NCBI GenBank assembly: GCA_026389735.1
Contig: JAPLHH010000254.1
Coordinates: forward strand, 1 to 11,128
From: Chloroflexota bacterium
GTDB lineage: Bacteria > Chloroflexota > Dehalococcoidia > GIF9 > UBA5620
DNA length: 11,128 nt
Reading direction: 5' to 3'
A program made the translations under genes and the position numbers. Under the pieces are notes generated by a model. It was not told the origin of the DNA. It did not search any database and saw nothing but the letters and a program-made list of their open reading frames with translations. This document shows, in pieces, positions 4,993 through 11,128 of the stretch. Positions within the stretch are counted from its first letter, which is position 1. Each line of letters opens with the position of its first letter.

Positions 4993-7900
4993 ATGACAAC
5001 TGAACGCAGGGTATTCAAAGTCTTTATTGGTTCACCATCAGATGTTACCGAGGAAAGACAATACTTCCATGATGTAATTGCCGAATATAATAATATATAC
5101 AATATTACGGGTAGAGTGGTGATTCCATTAGAGGGGAAGGATGCATTGCCCGGGAGAGAGCGTGCGCAAGCGAGAATCAATGAGGATTGTATTAAGTGCT
5201 GTGACCTTGCCGTCTTTGTTCTTTCGACGCGATGGGGCAACCCATCTGGAAAATATAGTTCCGGCTTCGAAGAGGAATATGAGCTAGCAACTGACCTGTC
5301 TGAAGAGAATCAGGGCAGACCGGCCATCTGGCTTTACTTTCGTGATATTCCTAGCGAACATATTACAACTCCAGATGAACAGTTAAAGAAGGTGCTCGAT
5401 TTCAGAAGCAAAATAGAGCGCGAGCATATGCCTTCTTACCACCATTACCAGACTCCAATGGATTGGCAAGGTATGTTCAAACGTCATCTTCATCTTTGGA
5501 TTTCTGAACATTTTGGTCCTCGCGAAGAAAAAATAACAGTGGCTGGGAATGCGGAAAAACAACCAGAGGCGAAACCCACGCCAGTACCGATAGCCGCTAT
5601 CAGATCTCAGTGGACTATTGTCGATACGCCGGGTTCTACACTTTCACTTACGAAAGAGGTTTTAAACCCGAATAACCAAGGGGCCGGAATCAATAAAATT
5701 GCTATCACTCCCGATGGGACCACGATGTGGGCAATTGTCAGGCGTGGTGATCGAAATGGCATCGAGCAGGGTGGCTCACAAGTTTTGCTATATAGATCTA
5801 TAGACGGTGGTATTAGCTGGACAGATACACAATATTTAAAACTTGTCGCTGCTCAATCACATATTGAAAATGGTACTTTTATCTGGGATCTGGCCGTAGC
5901 CCCTGACGATCCAAATATTATTATAGTGGCCTGTGCAGACATTAGTGTAAGTCCAGCTAATCAGGAAGTATGGATTTCAACCGACAAAGGTGATAGGTGG
6001 GCGAATACCGGGTGGCCTCCTCCGAATATTACGGCAGGTGCTGATTTTATCAGCGCTATGGATATTTCTATGGGTTTTGGCAATCGCATGGTACTAATTG
6101 GTACAAGAGATGGTAGTGGACTTGATACAAATAACCTACAAATCATGAGAGTCGATCAGCTTAGTCAGTGGAACATTCAAGATGCTACATCAAGTATATC
6201 TGCGTCAATTAACCACTTCACCGGTGATATACTTGCTGCCAAATTTTCACCGAACTTTCCGAATGACCACACCATTGTTATAGTCTATTGCGATGATACC
6301 TCAGCACATAAAGGAACTTGGCTTGCTACAGGTACTCACAATATTAAAAATAATTCTACTGTCTGGCAAAAACATGCAGACCATGTTGAGATCAGGAACA
6401 CAGATAATAAGCTAGGCGATTCACCTAGAGTCGATGAGATAATAATAGCTAGTTTAGAGCTTCCGTTAGATTTTTCGGGAGATGATGCTAACCATCGACG
6501 CTTTTACGTTAGCACTGACGCCATCGATAGGATATCCCATTTTACACCGAATCGTGGTGTATATCGGGTTGATAATAGAGTTATCTACACTCTGATGGAT
6601 AATACAGCTACTTTTGGTGTAGTTAATACGAATAACATTACTCGACGTGCTTCCAGTATTGCCTATTTCGGCACATGTACTTCTGGCAAACTACTTGTTG
6701 GCGAAGTATTGGGATACGGTAACTTAGCAACTGTTTCCACTTGGTTCACTGATTCCCCTAACACTTATCCAATACCTTGCTGGTATCCAGCCTTAAAACC
6801 ACCAACTGGAGCTGCTGGACATATTACTAATCTTTGCGCCGGGTATACTTCCGGCTACGGTAATGCGAAGGTTGCGTGGTCACCTACTGGTATTGTTGCC
6901 TATGCAGCTACCAGCGCTGCGGCACTCGGCCCTTCGGCCATTGCAGCCGTTGCAAAGGGAGCTATTATAAGTGCACCATCATGGCCTACTGGTTGTGTTA
7001 ACGTAGTGCCATGTGATGAATCAGCCTTTAGTATAAGCCGTACCAACGGAGAGACTTGGAACCAGTTGGGCCTAATCAACACTCTGATTGCTAAGTTTAC
7101 CGATGTCGCTCCATCTGCTGATGGTAGAACTCTCTATTTGGCATCAGTTAATGCCAATGTTGGATTACCAAATTTCGATAGCATTTGGCGTTCCAGTTGC
7201 AATCCAGAAGTTGCAACGCCACTGCCAGCACAGTCTGTAGGTACTTATTGGGAGAGGATATTAACACACGTTACTGCACCAGACTGCACAGGCGCACAAA
7301 CCAAAGTAGCTCTGCTTAGGACGGTACCTTATTGTGCTGATCCAAGCGGCGAAATCATCGCTTGGGGCGTGTGGGATCCATTATCAACGTTCGCTCATGG
7401 CGTAGCTGCCTGGTCTCCTGATTATGGCGATTACTGGGCAATTATTATACCGAGAAATCCTATACAGGACTTTACTTTTGAGTCTAGAACCATTCTATAC
7501 TTCTTAAGCCCGACAGGTTCAGTACAGAAGATGCCATACACTGGAACCGGTTGGTCAAGAACACTACATGATGTGTATACCAAATTACAAGGTGCTCACA
7601 CCATTGCTTCTTATCCCGAAGGTAAGGTTCTTATAGGTGCCAATGTATCATATCATAGTCAATTTGATGGCATATCTTTCTCAAATAATTTCAACACAGC
7701 CAACCCATCGTTCTCGATATTGTCAATTGCCGGCAGGACACCATTTATGGGTGATATGCATGTGGCATTCGATCCCAATTTCAAGGATAACAATACTATC
7801 TTTGCCTGCGATAATAGTATCCTTGGCGGCTCTATCTATCGTAATAACCCAGCTTCCCAGGTCAAATGGGAAGACGCTGACATAATGGCGACTATTAATG

Positions 7901-8301
7901 GCGCCATCGGTTTAAATGGTCTTCACCAAGTTGGACATCACGGTCTAATACTTGCCTTCACCGGAGAAGCTCTTTACTCAGCTCACGAAATAAGTCTTAG
8001 ATCTACGCCTCCGGGCAATAGCGGTGTGTGCCGCTCCTTCAATAACGGTACTAATAAATTGGGACCGCTCTCAGGTATACCCAAGCCAGGGGTGACCTGG
8101 GATTGCTTCAACACTTTCCGTGATATTGTTACTGCGGGTGTCACATTCTCATCTCAGCCCACTTCTCTTAAAAGCTGCGGTTGCTGCACGCTAGACACCG
8201 ATACCACACTCTATGCCATTGATTATAGGCCTTATGTTCCCGCTTCTAAGATGGGTATGCTATGGGCATGTACTGACAACACAGCCAAGAGAATTTCATA
8301 A
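4993..8301 (+). CDS. DUF4062 domain fused to a large BNR/Asp-box beta-propeller region
   Basis: This 1102-residue protein is intact. Residues 7-175 form a DUF4062 domain. It opens with VFKVFIGSPSDVTEER (7-22), then R55-E-R-A-Q, C69-C-D-L-A-V-F-V-L, R80-W-G-N-P and the acidic F92-E-E-E-Y-E. DUF4062 is held to have a TIR- or deoxyribosyltransferase-like fold and occurs as an effector-like module in conflict proteins. A Pro-rich linker (176-200) leads to about 900 residues with Asp-boxes at 269-276 (SIDGGISW), 329-336 (STDKGDRW), 682-689 (SRTNGETW) and 808-815 (SPDYGDYW). Propeller-blade motifs F-S-P-N-F-P-N-D (418-425) and F-D-P-N-F-K-D-N (926-933) also occur. This is sortilin- or S-layer-type BNR architecture. 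Oddly there is no signal peptide, although relatives of the propeller are extracellular, and the C-terminus has CGCC (1062-1065). No P-loop is seen. AGAGG (4979-4983) lies nine bases before the ATG. An intracellular sensor-effector role is inference. Confidence 0.85.
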   Translation: MTTERRVFKVFIGSPSDVTEERQYFHDVIAEYNNIYNITGRVVIPLEGKDALPGRERAQARINEDCIKCCDLAVFVLSTRWGNPSGKYSSGFEEEYELATDLSEENQGRPAIWLYFRDIPSEHITTPDEQLKKVLDFRSKIEREHMPSYHHYQTPMDWQGMFKRHLHLWISEHFGPREEKITVAGNAEKQPEAKPTPVPIAAIRSQWTIVDTPGSTLSLTKEVLNPNNQGAGINKIAITPDGTTMWAIVRRGDRNGIEQGGSQVLLYRSIDGGISWTDTQYLKLVAAQSHIENGTFIWDLAVAPDDPNIIIVACADISVSPANQEVWISTDKGDRWANTGWPPPNITAGADFISAMDISMGFGNRMVLIGTRDGSGLDTNNLQIMRVDQLSQWNIQDATSSISASINHFTGDILAAKFSPNFPNDHTIVIVYCDDTSAHKGTWLATGTHNIKNNSTVWQKHADHVEIRNTDNKLGDSPRVDEIIIASLELPLDFSGDDANHRRFYVSTDAIDRISHFTPNRGVYRVDNRVIYTLMDNTATFGVVNTNNITRRASSIAYFGTCTSGKLLVGEVLGYGNLATVSTWFTDSPNTYPIPCWYPALKPPTGAAGHITNLCAGYTSGYGNAKVAWSPTGIVAYAATSAAALGPSAIAAVAKGAIISAPSWPTGCVNVVPCDESAFSISRTNGETWNQLGLINTLIAKFTDVAPSADGRTLYLASVNANVGLPNFDSIWRSSCNPEVATPLPAQSVGTYWERILTHVTAPDCTGAQTKVALLRTVPYCADPSGEIIAWGVWDPLSTFAHGVAAWSPDYGDYWAIIIPRNPIQDFTFESRTILYFLSPTGSVQKMPYTGTGWSRTLHDVYTKLQGAHTIASYPEGKVLIGANVSYHSQFDGISFSNNFNTANPSFSILSIAGRTPFMGDMHVAFDPNFKDNNTIFACDNSILGGSIYRNNPASQVKWEDADIMATINGAIGLNGLHQVGHHGLILAFTGEALYSAHEISLRSTPPGNSGVCRSFNNGTNKLGPLSGIPKPGVTWDCFNTFRDIVTAGVTFSSQPTSLKSCGCCTLDTDTTLYAIDYRPYVPASKMGMLWACTDNTAKRIS

Positions 8302-8417
8302 AGCTTTTCATCGGCATCGACAATTTAATAGCACAATACATCGGATTGTTCAGATCAAGTTGGAAATACGTCGGAAGGCGAGTTCATTCACTAGCGGGTA
8401 GATTAGATACAGGAGAG
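8302..8417. other. Convergent gap with weak hairpin
   Basis: This 116-base gap lies between convergent genes. The only structure seen is a 5-bp hairpin, ACAAT (8333-8337) with ATTGT (8345-8349), with no T run on either side. No good intrinsic terminator is visible for either gene. Confidence 0.4.
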
Positions 8418-9326
8418 CTACTTAGAATTTTCACTTCGTTCCGGTGGTTCATAGCCTCTTTCGACCCATTCTACTACTACTCCAACAGTTGCCCGCCAAC
8501 TTAAGGAAAACGGTCGATAGAGAAACTCTCTGCACCGAGGACATTCAAATTTGCCATCTTTCATCTCCATTAGGCAATTCTCCTCCCCCTCACGGACACA
8601 ATGAACGCAAGGAACTGGCTTACTGCCGTCAGCGAAGCCATATGCCACGATTAACAGGTCCAACCACTTGGCTATTTGCTCTATCAACTCAAACCACTTA
8701 ACGAGCCTATCATCTGCGTCACCAAACCTATCGGTTATACTGTTGGGTGCTGCCGCTGTGACTTTAGGCTCATGCGCGTCGCTATCCCGTCTGGCCAACT
8801 GGAGAGCCTGGTGAGGACCTATCTCTCCAGCCTCAATCCTAGCATGCATGCTAGCTGGTAGCGAAAGTAAGGCTATCCGAGCCGAAATTGTTCGTTGGGG
8901 AATACCGGTTCGTCTAGAAAACTCACTCTGAGATACTCCGTAATTGTCGAGATATGCCTTGAAAGCTCTAGCTTGCTCCAGCGGTGTCAAATCCTCACGC
9001 TGATAGTTCTCGGCGAGTTGAATCTCGAGGGCTTTCTGATCGTCGATGTCCTTACGAACAATGCATTCAATGTGAGATATGCCGGCCTCCTTGGCTGCGC
9101 GCCAGCGTCTCTCACCTACCACAATCAGATATTTACCTGGCGGACCCGGTCTGACGACTATCGGGCTTACTTGGCCGGTTTCTGCCAGACTGCGGCTGAG
9201 GTCTGCAAGTGTATCGGTCGTGAATCTCTTGCATGGCTGATTGGGGTCTGGGACTATGTCGTTCACGGCTAGGCGCGATAACCTTACTGTATCCGTGGTC
9301 GACTTTTTATTTTGTTTTGTAGACAT
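8418..9326 (-). CDS. ParB/Spo0J-like CTP-binding protein with cysteine-rich C-terminus
   Basis: This 302-residue protein resembles ParB, a CTP-dependent DNA clamp that loads at parS sites. The N-terminal ParB domain (about 14-113) shows L-A-V-N-D-I-V-P-D-P-N-Q-P-C-K-R-F (box I, where the canonical Arg after QP is Cys32). It also has GERRWRA (71-77, C-motif 1) and ENYQREDLTP (106-115, C-motif 2). A helix-turn-helix follows (about 130-157, VSQSEFSRRTGIPQRTISAR). Residues 158-300 differ from normal ParB: after a polar linker come C240-x-x-C243, C251 and C262-P-R-C265, a likely zinc ribbon, then a short hydrophobic tail. No ParA gene is in the window, so it may belong to a mobile element or be a ParB-derived regulator rather than a chromosome-partition protein. 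CACCTCC (9332-9338, read GGAGGTG) lies five bases before the ATG. It converges with the DUF4062 gene. Confidence 0.85.
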   Translation of the reverse strand: MSTKQNKKSTTDTVRLSRLAVNDIVPDPNQPCKRFTTDTLADLSRSLAETGQVSPIVVRPGPPGKYLIVVGERRWRAAKEAGISHIECIVRKDIDDQKALEIQLAENYQREDLTPLEQARAFKAYLDNYGVSQSEFSRRTGIPQRTISARIALLSLPASMHARIEAGEIGPHQALQLARRDSDAHEPKVTAAAPNSITDRFGDADDRLVKWFELIEQIAKWLDLLIVAYGFADGSKPVPCVHCVREGEENCLMEMKDGKFECPRCREFLYRPFSLSWRATVGVVVEWVERGYEPPERSENSK

Positions 9327-9457
9327 ACCGTCACCTCCAAGTATGAAATCACTACTTTTCGAAGCTGCAGGTCAACCATTGTTATTTCTCAGACTTGCTG
9401 CATCGAGTATTGTCCAACCTATATAATGCTATGATGATCCTCCATTGCCTGCGGTTT

Positions 9458-9474
9458 CACCGTAGTCAACGGTG
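9458..9474. promoter_or_regulatory. Inverted repeat upstream of the ParB-like gene, candidate ParB or operator site
   Basis: CACCGT (9458-9463) and ACGGTG (9469-9474) form perfect 6-bp arms around five bases, about 130 bases upstream of the ParB-like start. It does not match the usual parS 16-mer (TGTTTCACGTGAAACA). A divergent ParB could use another site, so this is only a candidate. Confidence 0.3.
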
Positions 9475-9539
9475 TCCACGATTTGATGTCGACCTTTCTT
9501 CATGTTTATTCCTAGTACCGACTGCTTAACGTAATAAAG

Positions 9540-9561
9540 AAGGGACAAGCCTCCCCTTTTT
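9540..9561 (+). terminator. Terminator-like hairpin facing right
   Basis: AAGGG (9540-9544) pairs with CCCTT (9554-9558) around a nine-base loop containing ACAAGCC, and a run of five T residues ends at 9561. No plus-strand gene precedes it closely, so its partner transcript is unknown. On the minus strand a weaker version of the same hairpin could back up the terminator of the TPR gene. Confidence 0.4.
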
Positions 9562-9584
9562 CCTAAGCTGTTCGCAAACCAGCA

Positions 9585-9613
9585 AATAAAAAAGGGCATT
9601 GGCTTGCCCCCTT
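9585..9613 (-). terminator. Rho-independent terminator of the TPR-pRiA4b gene
   Basis: On the minus strand GGGCA (9605-9609) pairs with TGCCC (9594-9598) around the loop AGCCAA. The outer AAG/CTT pairs add strength with two unpaired G residues. TTTTTTATTT follows (9584-9593). It lies 121 bases beyond the stop of the TPR gene, which fits as its 3' end. Confidence 0.6.
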
Positions 9614-9633
9614 CTGGTATCGACTATTCGGTT

Positions 9634-9650
9634 GTTAATAAAATATTAAC
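9634..9650. promoter_or_regulatory. 17-bp AT-rich inverted repeat
   Basis: GTTAATA (9634-9640) and TATTAAC (9644-9650) are perfect arms around AAA. It lies between the TPR gene's stop codon and its terminator. Its symmetry suggests a protein-binding site; as an RNA hairpin it would be weak. Confidence 0.3.
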
Positions 9651-9733
9651 AAATCAATGTTAGGCTGTCAAGAGTCAAATACGGAAAAACTATCACTGTT
9701 GCCATGCTGAACAATCCGATGGAATGTTTAAGC

Positions 9734-10807
9734 CTAAATACTTGTAGGATACTGCGGTGGTGATTTGCCCTGCTTCTTCACTACTCTGGGGTAACTACCC
9801 CGGGTGATCTTTTTAGTTACGCTAATTAGCTCAACCTCGTGCCACCATTCATCGCCATAATCGAAAAGATAGAGGAATTTTTTGGCGGAGTGCAGAGCGA
9901 GACTATCAATCCTGATGCGAGAGGCAAGCTTACTCGTTCCACCAGTATCAAGACCCGGTGAAATATACTCACTCTCTCTGTCATAGGGCTTATTGCTCAA
10001 AAAGAAGCTGTACTGGTGTTCCTCAAAACGGTCGAATGCTTTGAATATTGCTTTATGCAGGCTAGAGAGCATCTGGTTTTCTTTTATCTCGATAATTCGC
10101 CAGATATCAGGCTTGTTCCTGAGCGATACTTTGAACCTGTGGATGTAGTGAGTGTGAGCATAGTCCGATGATCTCGTTGTGGCTTTATCTGCTTTCTTAC
10201 CTCGTTGCCCCAGCCTCTTATCAAAAATGAGAACATTTTTCAAAGCATCTTGAGCCAGGGCATTGGTGGAATCTAGGCGTATTGCCCGTTCTGCATATTC
10301 CCTAGCCTTATCGATATTGGCCGAAGACAGGTAAGCGACTGCCAGGTCAGTCAGGATGTTGGCGTTGGCTGGGGCTAGACGACTTGCCTTTTCAAGAGAG
10401 GCTAACCCTTCGGCTATGTCACCGCTACTGTATATAGCCCAGGCCAGCCCACGCAGATACTCGCCATTATCTGGCTCCTTATCAACCGCTATCTGGAACT
10501 CCGGAATCGCCTTATCCCACTGCCGCTTAACCGAGTATATGAAACCCAGGATGTAGTGGTAACCGGGCTTCTCTGGCTTATAGCCTATCGCTTTCTTGAT
10601 GTGGTTTTCTGCCAGGTCAAGTTGCCGCAGCGTGAGAAATATGTCTCCCAAATATGCATTGGCATACTCCACAGCCACAGTGTCATCCGAATACCGGATG
10701 AGGATGTAGCGGTAGATTTCTATGGCTTTATCGTAGTTGCCAGATTCAATATAGCTTCTGGCTTCGTCCCATATCGTATGAAGCTCAGAGGCGTCTTTCT
10801 TATCCAT
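9734..10807 (-). CDS. TPR protein with C-terminal plasmid pRiA4b ORF-3-like domain
   Basis: This 357-residue cytoplasmic protein has no signal peptide. Residues about 9-183 form five tetratricopeptide repeats of 34 residues (about 9-42, 48-81, 82-115, 116-149 and 150-183), with the usual W/L-G-Y/A-F-A-P pattern, for example G-N-Y-D-K-A-I-E-I-Y and Q-W-D-K-A-I-P-E-F. TPR units bind partner proteins. A basic linker (197-215) leads to a pRiA4b ORF-3-like domain (about 221-350). Its marks are Y-I-H-R-F-K-V-S-L-R-N-K-P-D-I-W-R, S-F-F-L-S-N-K-P-Y-D-R, F-D-Y-G-D-E-W-W-H-E-V-E-L and Y-P-R-V-V-x-K-Q-G-K-S-P-P-Q-Y-P. That domain is named after a plasmid and is of unknown function. Both parts look complete. 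The ATG at 10805-10807 has only a weak ribosome site (GAGAAAG, six bases away). It is a single-gene unit with a possible extended -10 upstream and a terminator at 9585-9613. Confidence 0.88.
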   Translation of the reverse strand: MDKKDASELHTIWDEARSYIESGNYDKAIEIYRYILIRYSDDTVAVEYANAYLGDIFLTLRQLDLAENHIKKAIGYKPEKPGYHYILGFIYSVKRQWDKAIPEFQIAVDKEPDNGEYLRGLAWAIYSSGDIAEGLASLEKASRLAPANANILTDLAVAYLSSANIDKAREYAERAIRLDSTNALAQDALKNVLIFDKRLGQRGKKADKATTRSSDYAHTHYIHRFKVSLRNKPDIWRIIEIKENQMLSSLHKAIFKAFDRFEEHQYSFFLSNKPYDRESEYISPGLDTGGTSKLASRIRIDSLALHSAKKFLYLFDYGDEWWHEVELISVTKKITRGSYPRVVKKQGKSPPQYPTSI

Positions 10808-10842
10808 GAAACTTTCTCGTCAGCAAGTGCGTCTCCAAACTA

Positions 10843-10851
10843 ATAATACCA
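10843..10851 (-). promoter_or_regulatory. Possible extended -10 element of the TPR-pRiA4b gene
   Basis: On the minus strand TGGTATTAT (10843-10851) matches the extended -10 pattern TGnTATAAT with one change. A start near 10836 would leave a leader of about 29 bases. No good -35 is visible 17 bases upstream, so support is moderate. Confidence 0.35.
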
Positions 10852-10989
10852 TGTTCTGGAGGATGAGTAATTGAGATAGACTGAGCGTCTTCTCAAGAAG
10901 AAGGAACTGAAGCCATTTACTTCACATTATGGCTGATTGTTAGCAGAATCGCTGTATTGTAGAGTTGAAGAGAGCTCCTGGCCGCTTAA

Positions 10990-11106
10990 CAAACAACCAA
11001 GACAATCTACGCTGGACGCAAGTACACGTATCCGCAAATAACATATGAGAGCGCAAAGGATATTGAATCATATTTGTTTCATGTACCCTTCAATAACGGT
11101 GACTAA
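10990..11106 (+). pseudogene. Start-less coding-like fragment near the right edge
   Basis: After an in-frame TAA at 10987-10989 the plus strand is open for 38 codons to a TAA at 11104-11106. The translation contains KTIYAGRKYTYPQITYESAK and ends DIESYLFHVPFNNGD, which looks protein-like. It contains no ATG, GTG or TTG start in frame, so if real it is the tail of a decayed or frameshifted gene. I do not recognise it. Chance openness cannot be excluded. Confidence 0.25.
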
Positions 11107-11128
11107 TACGTTACTTTCAGGCGGAGTA

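Larger units (their letters stand above)
9327..9733. other. Intergenic region with two inverted repeats and two terminator hairpins
   Basis: This 407-base gap lies between two minus-strand genes. It contains the repeats at 9458-9474 and 9634-9650 and the hairpins at 9540-9561 and 9585-9613. It also contains the upstream region of the ParB-like gene, where an AT-rich TATATA at about 9418-9425 on the minus strand could be a -10 without a clear -35. No coding frame of note is seen. Confidence 0.5.
10808..11128. other. Right-edge region without an intact gene
   Basis: This 321-base stretch holds the possible promoter of the TPR gene and the start-less fragment at 10990-11106. The last bases (GGCGGAGTA) resemble a ribosome site for a plus-strand gene that would start beyond the window. 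Nothing else is supported. Confidence 0.45.

Noticed and set aside
5791..7440. Reading the four Asp-boxes as evidence for a sialidase enzyme.
   Set aside because: Asp-boxes are structural turns found in many propellers. I see no sialidase arginine triad or other catalytic signature, so an enzymatic call is not supported.
8895..9272. A 125-codon plus-strand open frame inside the ParB-like gene.
   Set aside because: It is antisense to highly conserved ParB motifs; the frame is a by-product of the coding bias of the real gene.
9801..9820. GC-rich inverted repeat (GGGGTA and TACCCC) that could be a hairpin.
   Set aside because: It lies inside the conserved C-terminal part of the pRiA4b-like domain and has no T run, so it is explained by coding sequence.
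1..11128. CRISPR array, tRNA or rRNA genes, transposase or integrase genes.
   Set aside because: I found no regularly spaced direct repeats, no cloverleaf with conserved T-arm, no rRNA-like stretch and no frame with transposase or recombinase motifs.

Overview
The window looks like chromosomal DNA from an uncultured bacterium, most probably a member of the Chloroflexota (Dehalococcoidia-like). This rests on gene content, not on a marker gene. A CARDB-type lipoprotein, a BNR/Asp-box propeller of the kind found in Dehalococcoides surface-layer proteins, and a TPR plus pRiA4b ORF-3-like protein all occur in that group. The DNA is moderately AT-rich. Only about three quarters of it is coding, which is low for bacteria, and intergenic gaps of 200-600 bases separate nearly all genes. 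No rRNA, tRNA, transposase, integrase or CRISPR array was seen.

Layout. Bases 1-129 (minus) hold the first 43 codons of an SRPBCC/START-like protein cut by the window edge. Bases 327-635 (minus) encode a 102-residue protein that resembles the DUF3303/GYD-type small ferredoxin-like proteins. It is preceded by a long leader with an attenuator-like hairpin and a coding-like remnant. Bases 1248-1877 and 2132-2770 (both minus) encode two membrane-anchored proteins of unknown function. Bases 3148-4035 (minus) encode a lipoprotein with a CARDB domain and an unassigned C-terminal beta-rich domain.

Bases 4350-4745 (plus) encode a small zinc-ribbon protein with two membrane segments. Bases 4993-8301 (plus) encode the centrepiece: a 1102-residue protein with an N-terminal DUF4062 domain joined to a roughly 900-residue BNR/Asp-box propeller region. 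Convergent to it, bases 8418-9326 (minus) encode a ParB-like protein with intact CTP-binding motifs and a cysteine-rich C-terminus in place of a usual ParB tail. Bases 9734-10807 (minus) encode a TPR protein ending in a pRiA4b ORF-3-like domain. The last 321 bases contain only a start-less coding-like fragment.

How the genes may work together. Most genes seem to be single transcription units, because each has its own ribosome binding site and several have recognisable promoters or terminators. The only same-strand neighbours that could form a functional pair around the unusual gene are the zinc-ribbon membrane protein and the DUF4062-propeller protein. DUF4062 is known mainly from multidomain proteins in prokaryotic conflict and immune systems, where it is thought to act as an effector. 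A DUF4062 domain fused directly to a large propeller, with no STAND/NACHT ATPase between them, is therefore the best candidate here for an undescribed system. The orphan ParB with nearby palindromes, but no ParA, hints that this accessory segment may have a mobile-element history, though nothing else in the window proves it.
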